Shown here one piece after another: positions 1 to 7,700 of a DNA stretch of 10,523 nt (positions are counted from its first letter, which is position 1; each line of letters opens with the position of its first letter). The notes beneath the pieces are model-generated. The model was not told the origin of the DNA. It saw only the letters and a program-made list of their open reading frames with translations, and did not search any database. This DNA is from Phycisphaerae bacterium (GTDB lineage Bacteria > Planctomycetota > Phycisphaerae > Phycisphaerales > SM1A02): NCBI GenBank assembly GCA_030432455.1, contig JAUIHC010000071.1, positions 1 to 10,523 of the forward strand, in the 5' to 3' direction. The translations under genes were made by a program, and so were the position numbers.

Positions 1-1052
1 GTTCCCGGCTCGCTCACCCGGACGAAGTCGGTGATGAATGCCGTTTCCTCGGGACTTGTCGCGGAGGCGAGCGTGCCCCCCACCGCGGCGGCCGCGGCCT
101 GGAGGTCGGCGTGCGTCGATCCCTCCGGCACGCGGATGTTCGCGTAGTAGTGACCGTTGCCGCCGTCGTCGACCGTCCACTGCGGCGTGATCTCGGTCGG
201 GTACGGCGGCGGGGCATCCCCGAAGGTGACGCTCAGCGTGCCGCTTCCGGTCGCGGTGCCGTAGCCGCCGACGCGGACCAGATACGTCTCACCCGCGATC
301 GCGGGAAAGGTCATGAGGGACGAGAGGTTCGGGCACCCATCGCCGTCGTCGTTGCAGGCGACGAGCGTGCCTCCGCACCCGGCGTACGCGGCGAGTCGCG
401 TGTCGTAGTCGGCCTGTCCGCAGGTCGAGACGATGATGCCTGTGTCCTCGACGGGCGTGATCGCGTACCAGACGTCCGGCGCGAACGTCGTGCCGTATCC
501 CTCGTCGCAACTCCCGGGAAGATCCGGGCCGTCCAGGGTGGCTCCGACCGTCGTGAACGCGGTGTCGCCTTCGCCGATCTCGATCGCGTCGGCGCAATCG
601 TCGTTGGGCAGATCACCGCCACCACCGCCACCGCCCCCGCCGTTGCAGGCGGAACCGACGGAGCCGGCGCAGGTCACGTCCCATTCGACCTCGCAGCAGA
701 AGGCGTCGATGGCACAGACCGCCTCGCAGCACGCCGCGTCGTCGCATCCGGGCGTGCCGTTGGGCACCGAGCAGTCGCCCGCGGCGGGATCGCCGCAGAC
801 GTTCCCGGTCGCATCGCAGTTCTCCGCCGCGTAGCTCACGCACGCATCGTCCCACTCGACGTCGCAGCAGAACGAGTCGAGGTTGCAGACCGTGGTGCAG
901 CAGGTCGCGTCATCGCAGCCCGGGGTGCCGTTGGCCGCGAAGCAGTCGCCCGCGGTCGGATCGCCACAGGGATCGCCCGCGAATGCCGCGGCGGCCAATG
1001 CGAGTGCGAGTCCGCCCGTGATCGGGCGGAGACTCAGAGAGAGGTGTCTCAT
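1..1052 (-). CDS. Secreted Cys-rich repeat protein with start of a C-type-lectin-like domain (3' end outside window)
   Basis: I translated this from the ATG at 1052 down to base 1: 350 codons without a stop, so the gene continues past the left edge. Residues 1-25 form a signal peptide ending AAAAFA, with cleavage likely before GDPCG. Residues 29-85 and 86-136 are two Cys-rich repeats sharing CGDP, NGTPGCDDA, CC, FCC and VEWD. Residues 138-146 are nine glycines. Residues 147-279 form a beta-rich module beginning NDDCADAIEIGEG, with DVWYAITP, YDTRLAAYAGC, LVACNDDGDGC and TYLVRVGGY, typical of planctomycete exported proteins. From about 292, WTVDDGGNGHYY followed by GGTLASATSPEETAFI resembles the start of a C-type lectin fold. 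AGGAG at 1063-1067 (read on the minus strand) lies 10 nt before the ATG. The role is probably extracellular adhesion or carbohydrate contact, by family analogy only; no enzyme motif is visible. The reading frame and export are well supported, the lectin call moderately. Confidence 0.85.
   Translation of the reverse strand, partial: MRHLSLSLRPITGGLALALAAAAFAGDPCGDPTAGDCFAANGTPGCDDATCCTTVCNLDSFCCDVEWDDACVSYAAENCDATGNVCGDPAAGDCSVPNGTPGCDDAACCEAVCAIDAFCCEVEWDVTCAGSVGSACNGGGGGGGGGDLPNDDCADAIEIGEGDTAFTTVGATLDGPDLPGSCDEGYGTTFAPDVWYAITPVEDTGIIVSTCGQADYDTRLAAYAGCGGTLVACNDDGDGCPNLSSLMTFPAIAGETYLVRVGGYGTATGSGTLSVTFGDAPPPYPTEITPQWTVDDGGNGHYYANIRVPEGSTHADLQAAAAAVGGTLASATSPEETAFITDFVRVSEPG
645..968 (-). 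repeat. Two tandem Cys-rich repeats within the left-edge secreted protein
   Basis: Residues 29-85 (798-968) and 86-136 (645-797) are tandem copies of one module. Both carry CGDPxAGDC, NGTPGCDDAxCC, VCxxDxFCC and VEWDxxC in the same order, with nearly all cysteines in register, which implies multiple disulfides after export. The DNA has diverged mostly at third positions, so the duplication is not recent. The nine-glycine linker follows directly at 615-641. Confidence 0.85.
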
Positions 1053-1284
1053 GGTGTCTGATCTCCTGGATGTGTGATGACGCGGCCGCCATCCCCGCGG
1101 CCATCGTGTTCAAGGCTACTTCCTCGGGAAACGACCACCGAGCGCAGCCCGCCGAGGCAGCCCCAAAATCGTCCGGGTCCACCCCCGTTTCGGGCGCCCG
1201 CTCCCGATAACCACCCATCACCGGATGCCCTTGTCGCCTGTCCGCCGCGGTCTTGAGTGGTACCATCCTCGATCGAACGGCCGT

Positions 1285-1302
1285 TTCAGACGAATGTTTG
1301 AA
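1285..1302. promoter_or_regulatory. Candidate TetR operator (imperfect inverted repeat)
   Basis: TTCAGAC (1285-1291), a 4-base spacer GAAT, then GTTTGAA (1296-1302) form an inverted repeat with one mismatch between 7-base arms. It lies about 70 bases upstream of the tetR start. TetR-family proteins bind as dimers to inverted repeats of about this size and often control their own operon. The left arm recurs twice at 1341-1354, which supports a regulatory role. Assignment to this TetR is inference. Confidence 0.45.
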
Positions 1303-1340
1303 TCTCGCCGACCCTCTGCCCGAAACCCGGGCCACCCCTC

Positions 1341-1354
1341 TTCAGACTTCAGAC
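1341..1354 (+). repeat. Tandem TTCAGAC heptamer just upstream of tetR
   Basis: TTCAGAC occurs twice back to back, ending 19 bases before the GTG start at 1374. A third copy is the left arm of the palindrome at 1285-1302. A protein bound here could block the promoter or the translation start of the efflux operon. Function is inferred from position and repetition only. Confidence 0.45.
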
Positions 1355-1373
1355 CCTCCGTTCCGAGATCTGC

Positions 1374-2000
1374 GTGTCCTCCCGAAACGCCATCCTCGAC
1401 GCTGCGACCACGATCTTCGCGGACAAGGGCTTCGAGGCCACGAGCATCCGGGAGATCTGCGCCGCCGCCGAGGCGAATCTGGCCGCGGTCAACTACCACT
1501 TCGGAAGCAAGGCCGGGCTCTACCGCGAAGCGGTGCTCGACGCGTACCACAAGGTCTCGACCACCGAGATGCCGACCCTCGCGGGCTGCGACGGCGACGG
1601 CGACGCGGCCCTTGCCGCATGGATCGACTGGTATGTGGCGCGGTCGGTCCGCCCCGGACGGGATCCCGCCACCCGACTGCTGCTTCGAGAGGCGGCCCAG
1701 CCGTCGGAGGCGCTCGCGGGCGTCGTCGAGTCGGTCATCCATCCGGTCTATCGCGGGTTGGAGGAGATCGTGGCGACCGTTGCCGATCCCCCGCTCGACC
1801 CCCGCACCCGCAAGCTGCAATGCCTCTCGATCATCGGCCAGTGCCTCGTGCACCGGGTCTGCCGCGAGATGATCGAACGCCTTCCCGTGGAACCCGCCCT
1901 CGGCCCCGACGACGCGGCCGCCATCTCGGCGGTCGTGCTCGCCAACACCCGCGCCGCCCTCCGCCGGGCGCCGATCTCCCCTCAGGAGTCCGCCTCGTGA
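1374..2000 (+). CDS. TetR/AcrR-family transcriptional regulator, CecR-like
   Basis: A 208-residue protein, a normal TetR length. The N-terminal DNA-binding domain is textbook: ILDAATTIFADKGFEATSIR, then EICAAAEANLAAVNYHFGSK and AGLYREAV, with the helix-turn-helix at about residues 22-43 and the VNYHFGSK signature at 39-46. The C-terminal ligand/dimer domain contains LSIIGQCLVHRVCREMIERL, reminiscent of the CecR (YbiH, DUF1956) subgroup, whose E. coli member controls drug-export genes. I chose GTG at 1374 because the frame has a stop at 1299-1301 and no other usual start between; the ribosome site is weak (GAG at 1365-1367). It is the first gene of the operon and its stop overlaps the next start (GTGA). 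It probably represses the pump and itself until a ligand binds; the ligand is unknown. Confidence 0.93.
   Translation: MSSRNAILDAATTIFADKGFEATSIREICAAAEANLAAVNYHFGSKAGLYREAVLDAYHKVSTTEMPTLAGCDGDGDAALAAWIDWYVARSVRPGRDPATRLLLREAAQPSEALAGVVESVIHPVYRGLEEIVATVADPPLDPRTRKLQCLSIIGQCLVHRVCREMIERLPVEPALGPDDAAAISAVVLANTRAALRRAPISPQESAS
1984..1988 (+). promoter_or_regulatory. Shine-Dalgarno fixing the GTG start of the outer-membrane factor
   Basis: AGGAG sits 8 bases before the GTG at 1997, inside the end of tetR. It supports a start at 1997 rather than the far upstream end of the same open frame at 1253, which would overlap all of tetR. The following sequence encodes a lipoprotein signal, which independently confirms this start. 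Confidence 0.8.
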
Positions 2001-3502
2001 ACCTCGTGTCCGCCCGCCCCGCCCCGCTTCGAACCGGCGTCCTGCTCGCCGCCGTCGTGGCGGCGGGCTGTTCGCCCCGTGCCCTCCGCGAGGAGACCGA
2101 CCCCGAGGTGCCGATCCCGGCGTCGTTTGCGGCGGCCGACGAGAACGGCCCCGAGGTCGTCGCCCCCGACGACTGGTGGACCGCGTTCGGGGAGCCCGGC
2201 CTCGACCGCGCCGTCGCCTCCGCGTTCGAGGCGAACCTCGGACTCCGTCAGGCATGGGCGCGGCTCGCGCAGGCCGAGTCGCAGGCGACCGTCTCCGGCT
2301 CGTTCCTCTATCCCGAGGTGAACATCGACAGCTCCATCGGCCGATCGAAGTCGCTCTTCGCTCTCACCGGCCAGAGCTTCTACAACAACCGGTATGCGGT
2401 CGGCCTCGGTCTGAGTTGGGAACTCGATCTCTGGCGGAAGATCGCCAACCGCGCCGAAGCCGCCACCCTGCTCGCGGTCGCCGGGCGCAACGACGCCGAG
2501 AACACCGCCCTGCTGCTTTCGGGCAGCGTGACCGACGCCTGGTTCTCGATGGAGGCGCAGCGGTCCCTCCTCGCCCTCATCGAGTCGCAGCTCGACGCGA
2601 GCCGCCAGCTCCTCGAACTCACCGAGCTCCGCTACGCCCGCGGCGTCGGCACCGCGCTGCAGGTCCTGCAGCAGCGACTGCAGTTCGAGTCGCTGGAGGC
2701 CGAGGTTCCCGACGTCCGCACGCGATACGAGACCGCCCGCAACTCACTCGCGGTGCTCCTCGGCACGCCGCCGGAGATGTTCGATCGTCTCGGCCTCGAA
2801 CCCGACGCGACGCTCCCCGAACTCCCCCCGACCCCGACGCTGCCGTCCCCTCGCGATCTCCTCGATCGTCGCCCCGATCTGCGGGCCGCGTTCGCCCGAG
2901 TCGCCGCCGCCGACCGCGAGGTCGCTTCCGCGGTCGCGGACATGCTCCCGAGCATCCGGCTCTCGCTCACCGGCGGCTACCAGTCGATCACCGCCGACAC
3001 GATCTTCGACGACGCCGTCTGGAGCATCGCGGGCAATCTCGTGCAGCCGTTCTTCGACGCCGGCCGCCGCGACGCCGAGGTCGGTCGACGCGAGGCCATC
3101 CTGCGAGAGCGGCTCGACGCGTTCAGCGAGCGGTTCCTCGTCGCGCTCCGCGAGGTCGAGGACGCCCTGATCCGCGAGCGGAATCAGATCGAACTGCTCG
3201 CGCAGGTGCGACGTCAGATCGAGACCGCCCGCGCCGCTCTCGACGAGAGCGAGCTTCTCTTCGTGAACGGCCAGATCGAGTACCTCGACGTCATCACTGC
3301 GCTGCAGAGCCTGCAGCGACTGCAGCGTCAGGAGGTCGCGGTCCGCCAGACGCTGCTCGCCAACCGCGCCGCCCTCCATCTCGCCCTCGGAGGCGAGTGG
3401 ACCCGCGACCTCGAACCGCCCGCCGACGACGACGCGTCCCCGGCCCACACCACCGCTTCGCCCGCCGACTCCGATTCCTCCGAACAGGACCCCGACGCAT
3501 GA
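1997..3502 (+). CDS. Outer-membrane efflux lipoprotein (TolC/NodT-type OMF)
   Basis: A 501-residue protein. The N-terminus is a lipoprotein signal (TGVLLAAVVAAGC, lipobox Cys25), so the mature protein is probably lipid-anchored in the outer membrane, as in NodT/OprM-type channels. DDWWTAFGEPGLDRAVASAF (about residues 55-75) is the family's standard opening. The two TolC halves are visible as internal structural repeats: ELRYARGVGTALQVLQQRLQ (about 210-230) and ELLFVNGQIEYLDVITALQS (about 418-438). RRPDLRAA near 290 and the LVQPFFDAGRRDAEV segment near 350 are family hallmarks. It would provide the outer-membrane exit duct for the adaptor and permease encoded next. The C-terminal 30 residues are an acidic, Ser/Asp-rich low-complexity tail. 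It overlaps tetR by 4 bases (GTGA) and the adaptor by 4 (ATGA), suggesting coupled translation. Confidence 0.94.
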   Translation: MNLVSARPAPLRTGVLLAAVVAAGCSPRALREETDPEVPIPASFAAADENGPEVVAPDDWWTAFGEPGLDRAVASAFEANLGLRQAWARLAQAESQATVSGSFLYPEVNIDSSIGRSKSLFALTGQSFYNNRYAVGLGLSWELDLWRKIANRAEAATLLAVAGRNDAENTALLLSGSVTDAWFSMEAQRSLLALIESQLDASRQLLELTELRYARGVGTALQVLQQRLQFESLEAEVPDVRTRYETARNSLAVLLGTPPEMFDRLGLEPDATLPELPPTPTLPSPRDLLDRRPDLRAAFARVAAADREVASAVADMLPSIRLSLTGGYQSITADTIFDDAVWSIAGNLVQPFFDAGRRDAEVGRREAILRERLDAFSERFLVALREVEDALIRERNQIELLAQVRRQIETARAALDESELLFVNGQIEYLDVITALQSLQRLQRQEVAVRQTLLANRAALHLALGGEWTRDLEPPADDDASPAHTTASPADSDSSEQDPDA

Positions 3503-4794
3503 CCGCCCCGACTCCCGACGACGCCACCCCAGCCCCGCCGCCGGCGGCCGTCCGCGCCGCGGTCGCGGTCGTCCGGTTCGCGATCCCGGTCGCGATCGTG
3601 ATCCTCGCCGCGATCGGCGCCCGCATCCTGCTGGCCGAGCGGCCGCAGGCCGAGCGTCGCGCCGTCGAGGCCCGGGCCACGCTGGTCGAGACGATCGTGC
3701 CCGAGCCGGCCGCCCAGATCGCGGAGATCGTCGCCTACGGCACCGTCGAGGCGCATCGCACGCTCACTCTGCAGCCGCAGGTCTCCGGCCGGATCGTCGA
3801 ACTGAACGACGATCTCCGCGAAGGCGGTCGGATCCGGGCCGACGAGGCCCTCATCCGCATCGACGCCCGCGACTACGAGATCGCGATGATCCAGCGTGAG
3901 GCCGAGGTCGCCAACGCCGCGGTGGCCCTGCAGCTGGAGGAGGCCCGCGGACTGGTCGCCGAACGCGAGTGGGAGATGCTCGGCGACTCGATCCCCGCGA
4001 ACGAGGCGGGCGAACGACTCGCCCGTCGCGAGCCGCAGCGGATCGAGAAGGAGGCGGCGCTGGCCGCGGCCCGCGGTCGTCTCGCCCAGGCCGAACTCGA
4101 CCTCGAACGCACCAGGATCACCGCCCCGTTCAACGGCCTCGTGCTGCAGGACGACGTGGAGATCGGTCAGGTGGTCGGCCCCCAGACCCGGGTCGCGACC
4201 ATCGTCGGCACCGATCGATTCGACGTGGTCGTCGCGATTCCGATGGATCGCCTCACCTGGCTGCGGGCCGACCCGGAGAATCTCGCCGACAACTCGCCCG
4301 CGATCGTCGTGCAGGAGCTCGGCGACGGCCGCACCGTGCGACGGATCGGCCGCGTGGATCGCATCATCGGCGAGGTCGAGCGATCCGGACGGCTCGCGCG
4401 GGTGCGGATCGCGGTGGACGATCCCTTCGGGCTCGACGCCGAGACCTCCCCCGATCAGCCCACCTCGCTGCCCCTGCTCCTCGGAAGCTACGTCCGGGTC
4501 GAGATCGAGGGCCCGACCGTCGAGGACGTGGTCGAGCTTCCCCGCAGCGTCGTCCGCGAGAATGACACCGTCTGGGTGAAGGCCGCCGACGATCTCCTGC
4601 GGATCCAGCCGGTCGAGATCGTGGTCGGGCGACCGCGGACGGTGCTGGTCCGGTCGTTCCTCGGCCCGGACGAGGAGATCGTCGCCAGCCCGCTGCCCGT
4701 CGCGATCCCCGGCATGCCGCTCGAGCGGATAGACGCCGCGGGCCGACCCGGCGTCGGCGTCGAGACCCCCGCCCGCGAAGGAGGTGACGCATGA
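3499..4794 (+). CDS. RND efflux periplasmic adaptor (membrane fusion protein, HlyD/AcrA-like)
   Basis: A 431-residue protein that bridges the permease to the outer-membrane channel. After a Pro/Ala-rich cytoplasmic N-terminus, one hydrophobic segment (about residues 23-45) anchors it in the inner membrane; there is no lipobox. YGTVEAHRTLTLQPQVSGRI followed by VELNDDLREGGRIRADEALI is the first half of the lipoyl/barrel-sandwich domain. An Ala/Glu/Arg-rich alpha-helical hairpin follows (about 130-205), then RITAPFNGLVLQDDVEIGQV closes the lipoyl domain, and beta-barrel and membrane-proximal parts follow. I chose ATG 3499 because it overlaps the upstream stop (ATGA), has AGGA at 3486-3489, and gives a proper N-terminus; the open frame extends far upstream but only in shadow of the channel gene. 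Neighbours are its expected partners. Confidence 0.94.
   Translation: MTAPTPDDATPAPPPAAVRAAVAVVRFAIPVAIVILAAIGARILLAERPQAERRAVEARATLVETIVPEPAAQIAEIVAYGTVEAHRTLTLQPQVSGRIVELNDDLREGGRIRADEALIRIDARDYEIAMIQREAEVANAAVALQLEEARGLVAEREWEMLGDSIPANEAGERLARREPQRIEKEAALAAARGRLAQAELDLERTRITAPFNGLVLQDDVEIGQVVGPQTRVATIVGTDRFDVVVAIPMDRLTWLRADPENLADNSPAIVVQELGDGRTVRRIGRVDRIIGEVERSGRLARVRIAVDDPFGLDAETSPDQPTSLPLLLGSYVRVEIEGPTVEDVVELPRSVVRENDTVWVKAADDLLRIQPVEIVVGRPRTVLVRSFLGPDEEIVASPLPVAIPGMPLERIDAAGRPGVGVETPAREGGDA
4778..4785 (+). promoter_or_regulatory. Very strong Shine-Dalgarno for the RND permease
   Basis: AAGGAGGT, a full-length match to the usual 16S anti-Shine-Dalgarno, lies 5 bases before the ATG at 4791 and inside the end of the adaptor gene. 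It is the strongest ribosome site in the window and fixes the permease start. Confidence 0.85.
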
Positions 4795-7700
4795 GCGGCG
4801 ACGAAGGCACCACACGGCACCGAGGTCCGGTCGCCTGGATGGCGGGCCACCCGGTGGCCGCGAACCTGTTGATGCTCGGCCTCGTGGTCGGCGGACTCAT
4901 GATGGCCTTCCGCGTGAAGCAGGAGGTCTTCCCCGAGTTCTCGCTCGACATCGTCGGGGTGTCGGTGATCTATCCCGGCGCGAGTCCCGAGGAGGTCGAG
5001 GAGGGCATCGTCGTCGCGATCGAGGACGCGGTCCGCGGCATCGACGGCGTGAAGAAGGTCACCAGCACCGCGGGTGAGGGCCGCGGCTCGGTCAGCGTCG
5101 AGGTGCTCCTCGGTCGCGACCCGGATCGCGTGCTCGCCGACGTCAAGAACGCGGTCGATCGGATCACGACCTTCCCCGAGGAGGCCGAACGCCCGATCGT
5201 GAACCTGCTGGAGAACCGCAACCTCGTGCTCAACATCGCGGTCGCGGGCGACTTTCCCGAACGCACCCTGCGGGAGACCGCCGAGCGCCTCCGCGACGAC
5301 CTCTCCGCCCTCGACGGCATCACGCTCGTCCAGCTCGGAGCCGCGAAGCCGCTGGAGATCGCGATCGAGATCCCGCAGGCCACCCTGCGGTCCTACGGCA
5401 TCACCCTCGATCAGGTCGCGGCGGAGATCCGCCGCGCCGCCCTCGATCTCCCCGCGGGCAGCCTCAAGACCGAGGCGGGCGAGATCCTGTTCCGAACCAC
5501 CGAGCGACGCGACTTCGGTCGCGAGTTCGGCGACATCGCGATCATCTCGAATCGCGACGGCAGCACGGTGCGGCTCGCCGATCTCGCGACCATCACCGAC
5601 GGCTTCGCCGACCTCGATCTCCAGCCCGGGCTGGACGGTCTCCCCGCCGCGACCGTCGAGGTCTACCGCGTGGGCGACGAGACGCCACTCTCGGTGTCGG
5701 CCGCGGCCCTCGGGTTCCTCGACGACTTCCGCCGCGAGGTGCCCCCCGGCATGGCGATCGAGGTCGTCCGAGACGACTCGACGGTCTACCGCGAACGCAT
5801 GGAGCTGCTGATCCGCAACGCGATGCTCGGCCTCGTGCTCGTGCTGCTCATGCTCGGCCTCTTCCTCGAGCCGCGGCTCGCGTTCTGGGTCACCCTCGGC
5901 ATCCCGATCTCGATCCTCGGATCGTTCCTGTTCCTCAGCGGCACCGACGCGTCGATCAACATGATCTCGCTGTTCGCGTTCATCGTGACCCTCGGGATCA
6001 TCGTGGACGACGCGATCGTGGTCGGCGAGAACGTCTACGAGAAGCGGGAGCGCGGCATGCCCGCCCTGCAGGCCGCGATCGAGGGCGCCCGCGAGATCGC
6101 GGGGCCGATCACCTTCGCGGTGCTGACCAACATCGTCGCCTTCGCTCCGATGCTCTTCGTGCCCGGGGCGAGCGGCAAGCTGTTCATGCAGATCCCGGCG
6201 GTCGCGATCAGCGTGTTCATCGTCTCGCTGATCGAGTCGCTGTTCATCCTCCCCGCCCACCTCTCACACGCCCCGCGAAGGACCCTCTTCTGGCGGATCG
6301 TCTCGACCCCGAGCGTCGTCTTCGAGCGGGGACTCAGGTGGTTCATCGACCGCGTCTACGGACCGAGCGTCGCCTTCGCGGTCCGGGAGCGGTACACCAC
6401 GATCGCGACCTGCCTCGGCATGCTCGTGCTCTCGATCGCGCTGCTGGTGAGCGGCAAGCTTCCGTTCACCTTCCTTCCCAAGATCGACGCCGACTTCGTG
6501 CTGGTCAACGCGCGGCTTCCGCTCGGCACGCCGGTCGAGCGGACCGCGGCGGTGCAGGAACGACTCCTCGCCGCCCTCGCGAAGACGATCGACGAGTCGG
6601 GCGGCGCCAGCATCAAGGAGAGTCTCTACACCGTGCTCGGCGGCGAGGTCGGCGGTTTCGGGCCGGTCCGTCAGGCGAGCGACAACGGCGGACACCTGCT
6701 CGGGATCCAGTTCGAGCTCGTCCCCGAGGGCGACCGCGAGATCAGCGCCACCGAGTTCGCCCGTCGCTGGCGGGAGAACGCCGGAGACATCGCCGGTCTG
6801 GAGACGATCTCGTTCAAGAGCGAGGTCGGTCGCGCCACCGGCGCCGCGGTCGATGTGCAGTTGAGCCATCGCGACACCCGCATCCTCGACGCGGCGAGTC
6901 TCGACATGGCCGATCGGCTGCGATCGTTCCAGGGGGTGACCGACATCGACTCGGGCGTCGCGATGGGCAAGCCGCAGTTCAACCTTGAACTCACGCCCGA
7001 GGCCCGGAGCATGGGGCTGACCGCGACCGACCTCGCCCGACAGACCCGTTCCTTCTTCTACGGGGCCGAGGCGCTCCGCCAGCAGCGGGGTCGCAACGAG
7101 GTGAAGGTGATGGTCCGGCTTCCCGAGGCCGAGCGCGACACCCTGCACACCGTCGAGACGGTCATGCTCCGCACGCCCGGTGGCGGCGAGATCCCCTTCT
7201 CCGAGGCCGCGATCGCGGGCGAGGGCCGGGCGTACACCAGCATCAAGCGAACCGACGGCCGCCGCGTGAACTCGGTGACCGCGGACATCGACCCCGAGGT
7301 CGCCAACGGCAACGAGGTCGCCGCCGCCCTCTCGACCGAGGTGCTGCCCGATCTCGTCCGCCAGTACCCGGGACTCTCATGGAGTCTGGAGGGCGAGCAG
7401 AACGACCAGGCCGAATCGCTCGGGAGTCTCGGCACCGGCTTCCTGGCCGCCCTCTTCGTGATCTACGCCCTCCTCGCGATCCCCTTCCGAAGCTGGGTGC
7501 AGCCGCTGGTGGTCATGATCGCGATCCCGTTCGGCATCATCGGGGCGGTCATCGGCCACCTCGTCATGGGCTACGGGTTCAGCATCATCTCGATCTTCGG
7601 CATCGTGGCGCTCTCGGGCGTGGTCGTGAACGACTCGCTGGTGCTGGTGGTCACGATCAACGAACTTCGGCGCAGCAGGTCCGACCTGTCGCTGATCGAG

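Larger units (their letters stand above)
1053..1373. other. Divergent intergenic region between the secreted-protein gene and the tetR operon
   Basis: This 321-base gap holds the 5' ends of two divergent genes. The frames I inspected here show no convincing protein. Visible elements are the minus-strand Shine-Dalgarno at 1063-1067, a 10-bp palindrome CGGGCGCCCG at 1191-1200, an 11-base match to the right-edge repeat at 1233-1243, the 18-bp imperfect palindrome at 1285-1302 and the tandem TTCAGAC at 1341-1354. I found no convincing -35/-10 pair for either gene. Confidence 0.6.

Noticed and set aside
293..306. Palindrome CCCGCGATCGCGGG and frequent GCGATCG motifs across the window
   Set aside because: GCG ATC G arises from common Ala-Ile codons in this GC-rich genome and the copies lie inside genes in frame; there is no evidence of a dedicated site such as HIP1.
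111..1061. Plus-strand open frame of 316 codons at the left edge
   Set aside because: It is the shadow of the minus-strand secreted protein, whose signal peptide, ordered cysteine repeats and Shine-Dalgarno are far stronger evidence.
910..1335. Minus-strand 141-codon open frame spanning the divergent intergenic region
   Set aside because: It overlaps the signal-peptide end of the real minus-strand gene in another frame and shows no domain or ribosome site.
1253..1996. Upstream extension of the outer-membrane factor's open frame to 1253
   Set aside because: It fully overlaps tetR in another frame, encodes Arg/Pro-rich shadow sequence, and the GTG at 1997 has a Shine-Dalgarno and is followed by a lipoprotein signal.
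2652..3326. Clusters of CTGCAG in the outer-membrane factor gene (around 2655-2683 and 3301-3326)
   Set aside because: They encode LQ-rich helices of the two structural halves of the channel (ALQVLQQRLQ, ALQSLQRLQ); codon use explains the repeated hexamer.
2176..3498. Upstream extension of the adaptor's open frame to 2176
   Set aside because: Its translation is an Arg/Pro-rich shadow of the channel gene; the adaptor begins naturally at ATG 3499 with a membrane anchor.
3328..4815. Long open frame (about 495 codons) on the minus strand opposite the adaptor gene
   Set aside because: It is the antisense shadow of a clear RND adaptor in high-GC DNA; its translation is Arg/Asp/Gly-rich with no domain signature. 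The same applies to long antisense frames at 4488-6260, 1218-2255 and 8845-10359.
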